Below are positions 57,026-64,000 of a stretch of DNA of 64,000 nucleotides, piece after piece. The stretch is from Intestinimonas massiliensis (ex Afouda et al. 2020). GTDB lineage: Bacteria > Bacillota > Clostridia > Oscillospirales > Oscillospiraceae. Within the stretch, counting starts at the first letter, position 1, and every line of letters begins with the position of its first letter. The notes beneath the pieces are model-generated. The model had not been told where the DNA came from, ran no database searches, and saw only the letters and a list, made by a program, of their open reading frames with translations. Position numbers and translations under genes: made by a program. Location of the stretch: the NCBI RefSeq assembly GCF_900626285.1, contig NZ_LR131147.1:749426-813425 (forward strand), given 5' to 3'.

Positions 57026-58624
57026 ATGGAACATGAGAAGAACTCTGCCGTAAGCACCCCGGAAATGGTGACCATTTCGCGGGCGGAATACGATTCTCAG
57101 CAGGCACAGCTGAGTGAGCTAAAGCTCCAGAACCAATGGCTTCTGGAGCAGCTTGGTCTTGCTAAGAAGCGGCAGTTTGGCGCGTCCTCAGAGCGGCTCC
57201 AGGAGGGCTTGATGGACCAGCTGTCTTTCATGGCGAATGAGGCGGAGGCCTATGCCTATGGGACCCAAAATGCAACAGCGGAGCAGGTGGCAGTAAAGGC
57301 CCATGCCCGCAAGCGGCAGAGTGGCAATGTACTGGATATCGTGCCGGAGGGCACCCCTACGGAAGTGGTGGAGCACCGTCTTTCCGAGAAAGAGCGCACC
57401 TGCGATACCTGCGGCGCCGTGATGGAGGAGATTGGCAAAGAGGTACGCCGGAGTCTGAAGATGGAGCCGGCCCGATTCTGGATCCGGGAGGATGTGTACT
57501 ACACCTACGCTTGTAAGCAGTGCGAGGCGGAAACAGGCGAAGGCAATCTCCGGAAAACATCCAAACAGCCGACGCTCTGCCCGGGCAGCTTTGCCTCCCC
57601 GGAGGCGGTAGCCCATATCATGACGCAGAAATTTGTTATGCACTCGCCGTTGTACCGCCTGGAGCAGGAGTTTCAGCGGCAGGGGCTGAAGCTATCCCGG
57701 CAGACTATGGCCAACTGGATCCTGCAGGCCTCAGACACCTGGCTGCGGCCGGTGTATGACGCCCTACACCGAAGGTTGTGCCAGGAGACTGTGCTGCACG
57801 GAGATGAGACCACGCTGCAGGTACTGAAGGAGCCGGGCAGGACATCTACGAGCAAGTCCTATATGTGGGTCTACCGGACCAGCGGCTGCGCTGAGTATCC
57901 CATTGTTCTGTATGAGTACCAGCCCAGCCGAAAGGCGGAGCACGCCCGTGCTTTCCTCAAGGATTTCTCCGGCTGGCTGCACGCGGACGGCTACCAGGGG
58001 TACCACAAACTGCCTGAGAGCATCCGGGTGGTGGGCTGCTGGGCACACGCCAGGCGAAAATTTGATGAGGCGCTGCAGACACTACCCAAAGAGAAACGGC
58101 AGGAGTCTCCGGCGGCAACCGGCGAGTGTTACTGCACCCGGCTGTTTCAGCTGGAGCAGTCTCTCGCGGACCTGACACCGGAAGAACGATACAACAAGCG
58201 GCTGGAACTGGAGAAACCGGTTCTGGACGCTCTGTTGGCATGGGCAAATGAGGCCAGCGCCAAGACTGCCCCCAAGTCCGCCCTGGGCAAGGCTCTGCAC
58301 TATCTGCGGGAGCAGTGGCCCTATCTGGTGCGCTATTTGGAGGACGGCAGGCTGGAGCTCTCCAACAACCGTGCCGAGCGCAGCATTAAGCCATTCGTCA
58401 TGGGCCGGAAGAACTGGCTCTTTTCCAACACCCCCGCCGGCGCCCAGTCCAGCGCTGTGATCTACAGTCTGATTGAAACCGCAAAAGAGAATGACTTGGA
58501 TCCCTACCGCTACCTGGTTTGGCTCCTGCACAACGCACCGGGCCTGAGCCGGACGGATGAGGCTTGGGCGGAATCGTTCCTCCCGGTGAATGCGCCCCAG
58601 AAATGCAAAATTCCAAAACCATGA
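57026..58624 (+). CDS. tnpC: IS66 transposase TnpC (532 aa)
   Basis: Full length: coiled-coil/N-terminal region (SELKLQNQWLLEQLGLAKKR), zinc-ribbon segment (CDTCGAVMEEIG...CKQCE), then the DDE catalytic core with HGDETTLQVL, DGYQGYH and CWAHARRKFDEAL, ending with LSNNRAERSIKPFVMGRKNW and the C-terminal LDPYRYLVWLLHNAP. No stop or frameshift, so the element may be active. Confidence 0.92.
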   Translation: MEHEKNSAVSTPEMVTISRAEYDSQQAQLSELKLQNQWLLEQLGLAKKRQFGASSERLQEGLMDQLSFMANEAEAYAYGTQNATAEQVAVKAHARKRQSGNVLDIVPEGTPTEVVEHRLSEKERTCDTCGAVMEEIGKEVRRSLKMEPARFWIREDVYYTYACKQCEAETGEGNLRKTSKQPTLCPGSFASPEAVAHIMTQKFVMHSPLYRLEQEFQRQGLKLSRQTMANWILQASDTWLRPVYDALHRRLCQETVLHGDETTLQVLKEPGRTSTSKSYMWVYRTSGCAEYPIVLYEYQPSRKAEHARAFLKDFSGWLHADGYQGYHKLPESIRVVGCWAHARRKFDEALQTLPKEKRQESPAATGECYCTRLFQLEQSLADLTPEERYNKRLELEKPVLDALLAWANEASAKTAPKSALGKALHYLREQWPYLVRYLEDGRLELSNNRAERSIKPFVMGRKNWLFSNTPAGAQSSAVIYSLIETAKENDLDPYRYLVWLLHNAPGLSRTDEAWAESFLPVNAPQKCKIPKP

Positions 58625-58702
58625 TGAAAATGCCGACCGCCATCTCATTGCCTGTGCGCTGAGATGGCGGCCTTTTTATACGCCGGGAGATTTTACGGTT
58701 AC

Positions 58703-58868
58703 GTTCTTCCAGCAACTTCATAATCAAGTGCTGCTTCATGTCCTCGTCAACGGCCAGCTCGTCGAACATGGGAGTGTAGTGTTCAATCACCTTTTCTTTG
58801 GCCCACTTCTCACCGGCGACGGCAGCCTTTATGGTATCGGTGTCCAGTATCATTTCCTGTTCGGCCAT
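58703..58868 (-). pseudogene. conjugative-element HTH protein, truncated by IS66
   Basis: Starts at ATG 58868 and reads MAEQEMILDTDTIKAAVAGE, then KVIEHYTPMFDELAVDEDMK and KLLEERN, ending where the IS66 right end begins. It is the same type of short HTH protein as at 16115-16297. The C-terminal half is not found on the far side of the element, so the insertion was followed by a deletion or rearrangement. Confidence 0.7.
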
Positions 58869-58981
58869 CGTGTCAACTCCTGTCGTTTTTGTTTTTGTTC
58901 CAGCATACCACAGAACCGGCAGAAAAACCAGCGCCGTCCCGGTTCCGCCGTGGACGACGCTGCTGTTATATTGCAAAGGGT

Positions 58982-59314
58982 TTAGTCCGTAACTTCTACA
59001 TTGAGCTGGCCGGCGATTTCTTCCACAGACATTCCATTTTTCATTGCCAGTTTGACAATCTCCTGAATCTTCTGCTTTTTCGTCTTTCGAGGCTTGCGAG
59101 GCGGCTTTGGTGACAGAATTTCCTGTTTTTTTGCTTCCAGCACTTTTATACGATCCTGAGCAGCGGAAATCTTGGCATCATAGTCAGCTATGGCAGCTTG
59201 CTTTTTTTCTTCCAGTTCTGTAATGGACTCTTTTACCTTTTCGATTTTGCTATCTAACTCAGTGGCCCGCTCCTGTGGGGTGCGGCGTATGCGCTTGTTC
59301 TCAAGTTCCTCCAT
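58982..59314 (-). CDS. coiled-coil hypothetical protein (110 aa)
   Basis: A long heptad-rich helix (residues 15-70, ELDSKIEKVKESITELEEKK and on), a basic proline/lysine patch, then a C-terminal segment (IVKLAMKNGMSVEEIAGQLN) that looks like a short HTH. Such small proteins accompany conjugation or plasmid genes in clostridia. It is the last gene of the minus-strand block entering from the right. Confidence 0.65.
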   Translation of the reverse strand: MEELENKRIRRTPQERATELDSKIEKVKESITELEEKKQAAIADYDAKISAAQDRIKVLEAKKQEILSPKPPRKPRKTKKQKIQEIVKLAMKNGMSVEEIAGQLNVEVTD

Positions 59315-59615
59315 TAGTGAAATCTCCTTCCTGATTCATTATTGAATTGCCAAGTAATCAGTTAGACATATTCATCTGTATCTAAGAGTATCATATATAA
59401 TACCGGAACACAAGAGTTAGGCATTGAAATCGATATTGGCATATGATTGATCTTATGAAACACTATATTGAATCCTATAAATGAACATTAAGCTCATAAC
59501 ACATTTTTATAACGCAGAAAGGGCCGGGAGAGGAATATTCCTCTACCCGGCCCTGTTGTAAATCCACACGGAATCTAACCCCAAATTCTATAAAGGGTTA
59601 GACGAATGCCTTGCT
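59315..59615. other. intergenic region with one terminator
   Basis: About 300 AT-rich bases without a gene. It contains the hairpin described at 59520-59554; I see nothing else. Confidence 0.6.
59520..59554 (-). terminator. terminator of the right-hand gene block
   Basis: AGGGCCGGGAGAGGAAT and ATTCCTCTACCCGGCCCT form a 17-bp stem with one bulge. Minus-strand sequence continues TTTCTG. It lies downstream of the 59616 gene. Confidence 0.7.
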
Positions 59616-59858
59616 TCAACTTCCGTCCACTTTAATTAGGACATAAAAGCTATTGCCAATATCACAGGCTTCTTCTCTTAACCAGTTTTCCTTATAGGGA
59701 ATCCCATAGAAGTCACACATATAGCAAACATCGTCGTTGCTCACGCCCGTTTGGCCCAGAGAGCCAAAGCAATGAATCAGGCAATTACCCTGGTCATTCC
59801 TGCGCTCCAGGAGCTGGAACCGGCCAGCGAGCTTTCTCTGCACCTTGCTCCAGTCCAT
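59616..59858 (-). CDS. small cysteine-bearing hypothetical protein (80 aa)
   Basis: The start is ATG 59858, which overlaps the upstream stop (TAATG); an earlier ATG is in frame but without better support. Contains CLIHCFGSLGQTGVSNDDVC and CDFYG, cysteines that could bind metal. Function unknown. Confidence 0.6.
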   Translation of the reverse strand: MDWSKVQRKLAGRFQLLERRNDQGNCLIHCFGSLGQTGVSNDDVCYMCDFYGIPYKENWLREEACDIGNSFYVLIKVDGS

Positions 59859-60397
59859 TACTTCACCGCCCATATTCCTCGCTCTATAAGGACTGCCTCC
59901 TGTCCAGCCTCTCCCGGGATCAAGAATTTAATTTGGGTATTCTCGCCGTACTTTTCCGGCCTGCGCTCTTGAGGCAAATATCGCGCAAAGCATTCCCAGT
60001 CAGGATTTCTAAAACGACCAGTCAGCTTACACAAACAACCGGTAGCCGACCATTGATTACAAATGCGGCACGGAAAGCAGCGCATCCGCTCATTCTGATA
60101 CGTCTGCGTCCTTTTGTTATCCGCCACCAAACATTCAAAGCGTTGGATCAATTTCTCATCATCTGTGACGATATAGAAAAAGTGCCCATAATGCAGGAAT
60201 TGCCCCGAGATTATGGTGCAGCCCTGATACGCTTGTTGCTCTTTCGCTCTCTGCCACACCGGCGTTCGGTTTACAAAGTTTCCATACCACTCATAAATGG
60301 GGTCCAGAGTATACTGCTCAAACAGCGGATAAAGCTGTTCCAGTGTCTCCAAAGGAGTTTGTCCCCAAACACTGCCGTTCATCTTAATAACCGTCAT
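59858..60397 (-). CDS. hypothetical accessory protein with cysteine cluster (179 aa)
   Basis: A mixed helical and beta protein with a late cysteine group (CFPCRICNQWSATGCLC) that resembles a zinc site. Followed directly by the 59616 gene in an overlapping arrangement. Comparable in style to the small zinc-ribbon proteins at the left end of the window, but no clear sequence relationship. Function unknown. Confidence 0.6.
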   Translation of the reverse strand: MTVIKMNGSVWGQTPLETLEQLYPLFEQYTLDPIYEWYGNFVNRTPVWQRAKEQQAYQGCTIISGQFLHYGHFFYIVTDDEKLIQRFECLVADNKRTQTYQNERMRCFPCRICNQWSATGCLCKLTGRFRNPDWECFARYLPQERRPEKYGENTQIKFLIPGEAGQEAVLIERGIWAVK

Positions 60398-60420
60398 TGT
60401 ATGTACCTCTTTGATTTTGG

Positions 60421-61053
60421 TCAGGTATGCACGCTGTACTGAGCCTTCCGGAGATTGTCCGCACCATGCAGGATGACGGCGCCGCAGATACCTCTGCCAT
60501 AAGGCGTATACTCCTCAAAAAAGAAGCTGTACGGCTGGCTGTCATCATAGAGGACGATCTTTTCCGTACCGCGCCACTGGAAATGCTGTTCCAGGATCTT
60601 TCCCAATTTGTGACGCAGAAGCCGGCACCCGGTAACCTCCTGGAGATTTTTCCGGCAGCGGAATTCATATCGGCGTGTTACCAGTTCCGGGATGGAGAGC
60701 TGGCGCCACTCGGCACCATCCATATCCTCTCCGGCCCCTGCAAAAGCGCGGAATGGCTCATAGGGAAGCCGCACATCCTCTTTCCAGCCATGCACCCTGT
60801 CATTGCCATCTTCCTGAAGCCATGTGAACCGGGTCTCCAGAATCTGCGTACCATCTGGTCCCTTTGTCAGCCGCAGACTGGCAAAGGAACCGCAATCACT
60901 CGTCAGTACCCTTTTATTCGGCTCCTGCTCCAACTTTTGCAGTTCGCTGCGCAGGATGGCAAACCGATGCGGGGACTTTTTCTCCCATGAAATGGTGCGA
61001 ATATAAAGCAGTTCCTTGTCGCACCGCACTTTTATCATAGTCCGGTCATTCAT
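60421..61053 (-). CDS. hypothetical accessory protein (210 aa)
   Basis: An even mix of strands and helices without membrane segments or metal-type cysteines: FAILRSELQKLEQEPNKRVL near the N-terminus and KLGKILEQHFQWRGTEKIVL near the end. A family of such proteins accompanies clostridial mobile elements, but I have no reliable name for it. It follows the 61058 gene by four bases and is therefore co-transcribed. Confidence 0.65.
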   Translation of the reverse strand: MNDRTMIKVRCDKELLYIRTISWEKKSPHRFAILRSELQKLEQEPNKRVLTSDCGSFASLRLTKGPDGTQILETRFTWLQEDGNDRVHGWKEDVRLPYEPFRAFAGAGEDMDGAEWRQLSIPELVTRRYEFRCRKNLQEVTGCRLLRHKLGKILEQHFQWRGTEKIVLYDDSQPYSFFFEEYTPYGRGICGAVILHGADNLRKAQYSVHT

Positions 61054-61057
61054 ATGT

Positions 61058-63523
61058 TCATTCCTCCTTTTCAGGAAGCGCCCCTGCGGTATGCAGGGCC
61101 GCCCGTTCTACCAAAAATGCATCTTCCACATATCTCTCCTTGCGGGAGGTCATTGCCGCACCGCCCAGGGAGTCGAGATACTGCTGCCCGTTCTTGGACT
61201 TAGAGATATACACATAAAACGGGCTGCTGACATACTGATCCCGTGCATAACAGTTGACATACCTCCTTGCCAGAACAGAGACTGCCCCCAGCTCCGTAGC
61301 CTTCTGCGTTGCCAGAGCGACGGCCATCTCCATGACCATCTGTTGCTCATCGTCATTGATGCCGGAGGTGTAAATGCGCTCCAGAAACAGCACCAGCTTC
61401 TCACTGACAATATGACCGCTCTCGGTTGTGTTCTCTCCGGCCAAATCAGCAAAAGAAAGCATCAGTTCTGTCGGCTTTTGAAACGCCCCTTTCGTCAGGC
61501 GAATGCAGGCGCGGGCCACGATCTCATCACCTTTTCTGATCAGGATGATTTTCTTGTTGGAATCAAAAGCCGCCAGCAGGCACTCGCGCTGGCTCCCCGT
61601 TCGATAAGACAAGCAGGTGCTATAGGGCAGCTCGCCTATCTGAATGGTGTGGTAGAAATCATCCGCTTCCTCGGCAATAAACTTGCCTCGATCCAACGCA
61701 AGGTTCTTTTGCCATGCGGTCTCCTGCTGCTCACTGATTGGGTGGTTTATTTCCCGGCGCAGATCGTCTGCGAAATATTTCAGCACATAGAACTGGCCCA
61801 TGAGTTCAGCCTGTACGATCCTTCTGAGTGCCTCAATAGCCGCATCATTTCCCTGCAGGTAGTTATATAGCGGAGTCACCAGGCTACTGCCTCCTCGAAG
61901 CAGGAAGTCTGTGATACGATTTTGGTTCTGTTTCACAAACTCGTCTGAAATGGAGAGGCTTTCTTTCAACTGGGCCCAATCCATATCCGTGGTCAAGACA
62001 GAGGTTCGAACCTGCAGCCAATTTTCACACCCGGCAAGCAATGGCAGGTTTCTGGCCGCAAAGACCGCATCCGTTTCCGTCTGGAGATCCAGGACAAAGG
62101 GGCAAAGCTGGGTGTAATGAAACAGCATTTGCATAGCCGTCCGCCTCGTCAGCCCGCGAATATGTCCGAATCGCTTCCGATACCATTCGCTGAACGGTTG
62201 CTCCAGCAGGCATTGAGCCAGCTGAGTCAGTTGCTCATCCTCCGTGTATCGGCTGACCAGATCCCGCTTGAGGAGCTGGCGAAGCGTGAGCATACGCTGG
62301 TCTACCGGGAGTGGGGCCAGCTTTGCATACAAGCGGACATAGATTTGGTCCTGCTGCCACAGCAGCCGCATCTCTTCAAAGGTATATTGCTGTCCTTCCT
62401 CCAGGCAGTCAAAATAGCTGTCTGGGCGCTTTGCAGCATCGCAATCCTGCAAATTTTTTTCTGACAGGGAATTGATATTGCAGTGCTCACAAAAGCAGTC
62501 TTCAAACAGGAGCGCATAGCGGCTCAGAGAAAGGAAAATCTCACTGTTCTGATCCACCAACTGTAAAAAGTGCTTTTTCCGGTGTTCCACCGCATAGACA
62601 AGGATCGGGAACTGATACGAGCGGATCGCACCGAAATCCAGATGGAGGCAACCGGCATACAGTGCATTCAGGTAACTGACCTGATTGCACAAGATCTCCT
62701 CACGCTGTTCTTTGTTCAGCGGTGCTTCCTGTCTGATGAACCAGTTCAGATCATACTGTCCCGCACGGTTTTCAAACCAGCGTTGGAAAAAGATGTTCAA
62801 ATCATCTACATCATGTTCAAAGACCTCCAGCAGCTGGCGGAACTTCCCGATATCGGTTTCCCGCAGCCATTGAAGTGCTTTCAGCCGGCCAGAATCAAGA
62901 AACACGGTCACGCCCTGCTGGTACAGCAGGCCGAGGATCTTCTGCAGCGGTGTATTCTGCTCCAGAAGTACCAGCGTCTCTTTTTCGTTGCTATGCCAGT
63001 TGAACAGGCAGGCGCCAAGAAATGGAAAGCGCATCATGTCCCGCTGATGTGCGGTCAGTGAAGAAAGTCCTTTCCAATCTGCAACAGGAAAAAGCCAGAG
63101 ATTATCCAGAATAGCTTTTTCCTCTTCTTCGTACTTGACATAGGGCAAATAGTATTTCAAATACTCAAAAGTCAGCGCCGTTGGAACATTCAAAGACGCT
63201 GCCTCCAGTACCTGTTCCATCGGATACTGTGTCAGGCTCTCATGGCAGTCATCTGCCGATTTGAGCATCGGTTCGATCCTGTCATCCTCGATCTCACAGG
63301 TACACAAAGCATGGTACAAATCTGCGAACTCACCGCATTCAACCAGTTTCCGCTGAATTTGGGAGCTCCTGTTTTTCTTCAGCCGCGCCTGCAGTTCCAG
63401 CCGTTCGACCTTTTCGCACGCCCCGTCCAACTCGTTCTCAGAAAACAAGCCCGTTAGGCTCAGCATCAGGCCGTCAGTTTCCATGCGGCCCAGCAGAGAC
63501 AAATGTTTCATCGTATTGGTCAT
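61058..63523 (-). CDS. large hypothetical protein of a mobile element (821 aa)
   Basis: The frame is open further upstream, but AAGGAGG lies before ATG 63523, which overlaps the stop of the next gene (ATGA). The N-terminal 600 residues are helical and repeat-like, without a catalytic motif I can name. The last 200 residues (STCLSYRTGSQRECLLAAFD, then IILIRKGDEIVARACIRLTK and DEQQMVMEMAVALATQKATE) form a separate domain that recalls the C-terminal part of PcfJ-type plasmid proteins. That resemblance is weak. Probably cytoplasmic. Confidence 0.6.
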   Translation of the reverse strand: MTNTMKHLSLLGRMETDGLMLSLTGLFSENELDGACEKVERLELQARLKKNRSSQIQRKLVECGEFADLYHALCTCEIEDDRIEPMLKSADDCHESLTQYPMEQVLEAASLNVPTALTFEYLKYYLPYVKYEEEEKAILDNLWLFPVADWKGLSSLTAHQRDMMRFPFLGACLFNWHSNEKETLVLLEQNTPLQKILGLLYQQGVTVFLDSGRLKALQWLRETDIGKFRQLLEVFEHDVDDLNIFFQRWFENRAGQYDLNWFIRQEAPLNKEQREEILCNQVSYLNALYAGCLHLDFGAIRSYQFPILVYAVEHRKKHFLQLVDQNSEIFLSLSRYALLFEDCFCEHCNINSLSEKNLQDCDAAKRPDSYFDCLEEGQQYTFEEMRLLWQQDQIYVRLYAKLAPLPVDQRMLTLRQLLKRDLVSRYTEDEQLTQLAQCLLEQPFSEWYRKRFGHIRGLTRRTAMQMLFHYTQLCPFVLDLQTETDAVFAARNLPLLAGCENWLQVRTSVLTTDMDWAQLKESLSISDEFVKQNQNRITDFLLRGGSSLVTPLYNYLQGNDAAIEALRRIVQAELMGQFYVLKYFADDLRREINHPISEQQETAWQKNLALDRGKFIAEEADDFYHTIQIGELPYSTCLSYRTGSQRECLLAAFDSNKKIILIRKGDEIVARACIRLTKGAFQKPTELMLSFADLAGENTTESGHIVSEKLVLFLERIYTSGINDDEQQMVMEMAVALATQKATELGAVSVLARRYVNCYARDQYVSSPFYVYISKSKNGQQYLDSLGGAAMTSRKERYVEDAFLVERAALHTAGALPEKEE

Positions 63524-64000
63524 GCTGCTGCACCTCCTTCGATCATGTTTTTCACCATATCCAATAGTTCTTGTTTTGGCCTGGTCTCGTACTTTGCCAG
63601 CATTCCGCACAGCACAAAGAAATTCTGTGTGTCTATCGGCGTCAGTTCCTGCACACAGCCGGCAGGCCATTCCAACAGTTTTTCATAGACCATATTCATG
63701 GCTTGCTGTTTATCTTCTTTGTAATAATACTTGTCTGCAAATTGAACCAAAGACATCGCACTTCCGTTATAGATCTGTGCCAGCTTTTCCTTTCTTTTCA
63801 AAAATTCCTGCTGCTTTTGCAGCATCTGCTCCTGCTCTTTTTTCTCTGCAGCGGCTTTTCGGTCGGCTTCAAGTTCTTTTTTGGAATAGAACCGCTTTTT
63901 CAGGCAGTTGCCATCATAGCCTCCGCTGTTGCCCTGGGCAATCAGCTGCCGCAGTACAGAGGCCAGGGTGGGCCTGTCGTAGAGCCGCTGAATCGTCGGG
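63520..64000 (-). CDS. hypothetical protein, start beyond the window end
   Basis: The frame stays open on the minus strand from 63520 to the right edge (160 codons), so the protein is incomplete here. It begins within the window as ...PTIQRLYDRPTLASVLRQLI and has a lysine- and glutamate-rich coiled-coil stretch before MLQKQQEFLKRKEKLAQIYN. An internal ATG at 63825 is unlikely to be the start. It is coupled to the 61058 gene by an ATGA overlap. Function unknown. Confidence 0.65.
   Translation of the reverse strand, partial: PTIQRLYDRPTLASVLRQLIAQGNSGGYDGNCLKKRFYSKKELEADRKAAAEKKEQEQMLQKQQEFLKRKEKLAQIYNGSAMSLVQFADKYYYKEDKQQAMNMVYEKLLEWPAGCVQELTPIDTQNFFVLCGMLAKYETRPKQELLDMVKNMIEGGAAA

Larger units (their letters stand above)
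56171..58702 (+). mobile_element. IS66-family insertion sequence
   Basis: About 2.5 kb bounded by GTAACCGTCAAAGGAGC on the left and, inverted, GTAACCGTAAAATCTCC on the right (eleven of the first twelve bases agree). It carries three genes in the order tnpA, tnpB, tnpC. A 16-bp inverted repeat (56211-56226 with 56233-56248) before tnpA can block outside transcription. The eight bases on each side (TTTATTTT and GTTCTTCC) are not a target duplication, so one flank has been changed since insertion. Confidence 0.85.

Overview
The window looks like chromosome or large mobile-element DNA from a gut Clostridia species (Firmicutes; an Oscillospiraceae/Lachnospiraceae-type organism is my inference from gene content, strong AAGGAGG ribosome binding sites and many small cysteine-rich accessory proteins). 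It is a mosaic. GC-rich, tightly packed blocks (about 18-43 kb) alternate with AT-rich blocks (about 8-13 kb and 45.6-51 kb). Broken recombinase, group II intron, ECF-transporter and regulator genes and an IS66 element lie mostly at block edges.

Layout. (1) 0.1-7.6 kb, plus strand: an operon-like run of small accessory proteins, several with zinc ribbons, with two pairs of internal paralogues. (2) 7.7-8.0 kb: C-terminal stub of a large serine recombinase. (3) 8.0-13.0 kb, minus: a five-gene peptide/nickel-type ABC importer whose promoter holds a (TA)17 tract and a DtxR-type box. (4) 13.3-18.0 kb: a debris field with a truncated group II intron, a 5'-truncated DtxR-type regulator, a frameshifted winged-helix gene, a Fic/antitoxin pair, a small sigma/HTH pair, and a fusion of an EcfT start to a DtxR C-terminus. 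(5) 18.0-43.0 kb: a metal-homeostasis island. It holds a methyltransferase, a ZupT-type transporter, a complete energy-coupling-factor (ECF) importer, three tandem heterodimeric ABC pairs of the YbtPQ/IrtAB kind, three TetR regulators, a second methyltransferase with a CxxC heavy-metal-domain protein, a DtxR/MntR-type regulator, DUF3793 plus flavodoxin, an AraC regulator, and a P-type ATPase operon. (6) 43.0-45.4 kb: a SLOG protein, an XRE regulator and a ParM/ParR-like pair. (7) 45.6-56.0 kb: an extracytoplasmic-function sigma/anti-sigma pair and two parallel modules of a small secreted protein plus ABC-2 transporter. (8) 56.2-58.7 kb: IS66, abutting a truncated HTH gene. (9) 58.9-64 kb, minus: accessory genes of the same general type as region 1, running off the window.

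The unifying signal is an 18-bp palindrome, consensus AGTTAGCwATwGCTAACC. It occurs eight times, each time just before a metal-related transcription unit: the peptide/nickel importer, ZupT, all three ABC pairs, the methyltransferase/HMA unit, and DUF3793-flavodoxin (two copies). At ZupT, the methyltransferase unit and DUF3793-flavodoxin it follows a clear sigma-A promoter, an arrangement expected for metal-dependent repression. The best candidate for the binding protein is the intact DtxR-family regulator encoded at 37580-37975. The island therefore reads as a metal-starvation regulon. Its most unusual element is the three consecutive, separately regulated ABC pairs: each has its own TetR gene, and I saw no siderophore-synthesis genes in the window. 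A plausible role is uptake of foreign metallophores or haem-like compounds, but the substrate cannot be read from the sequence.
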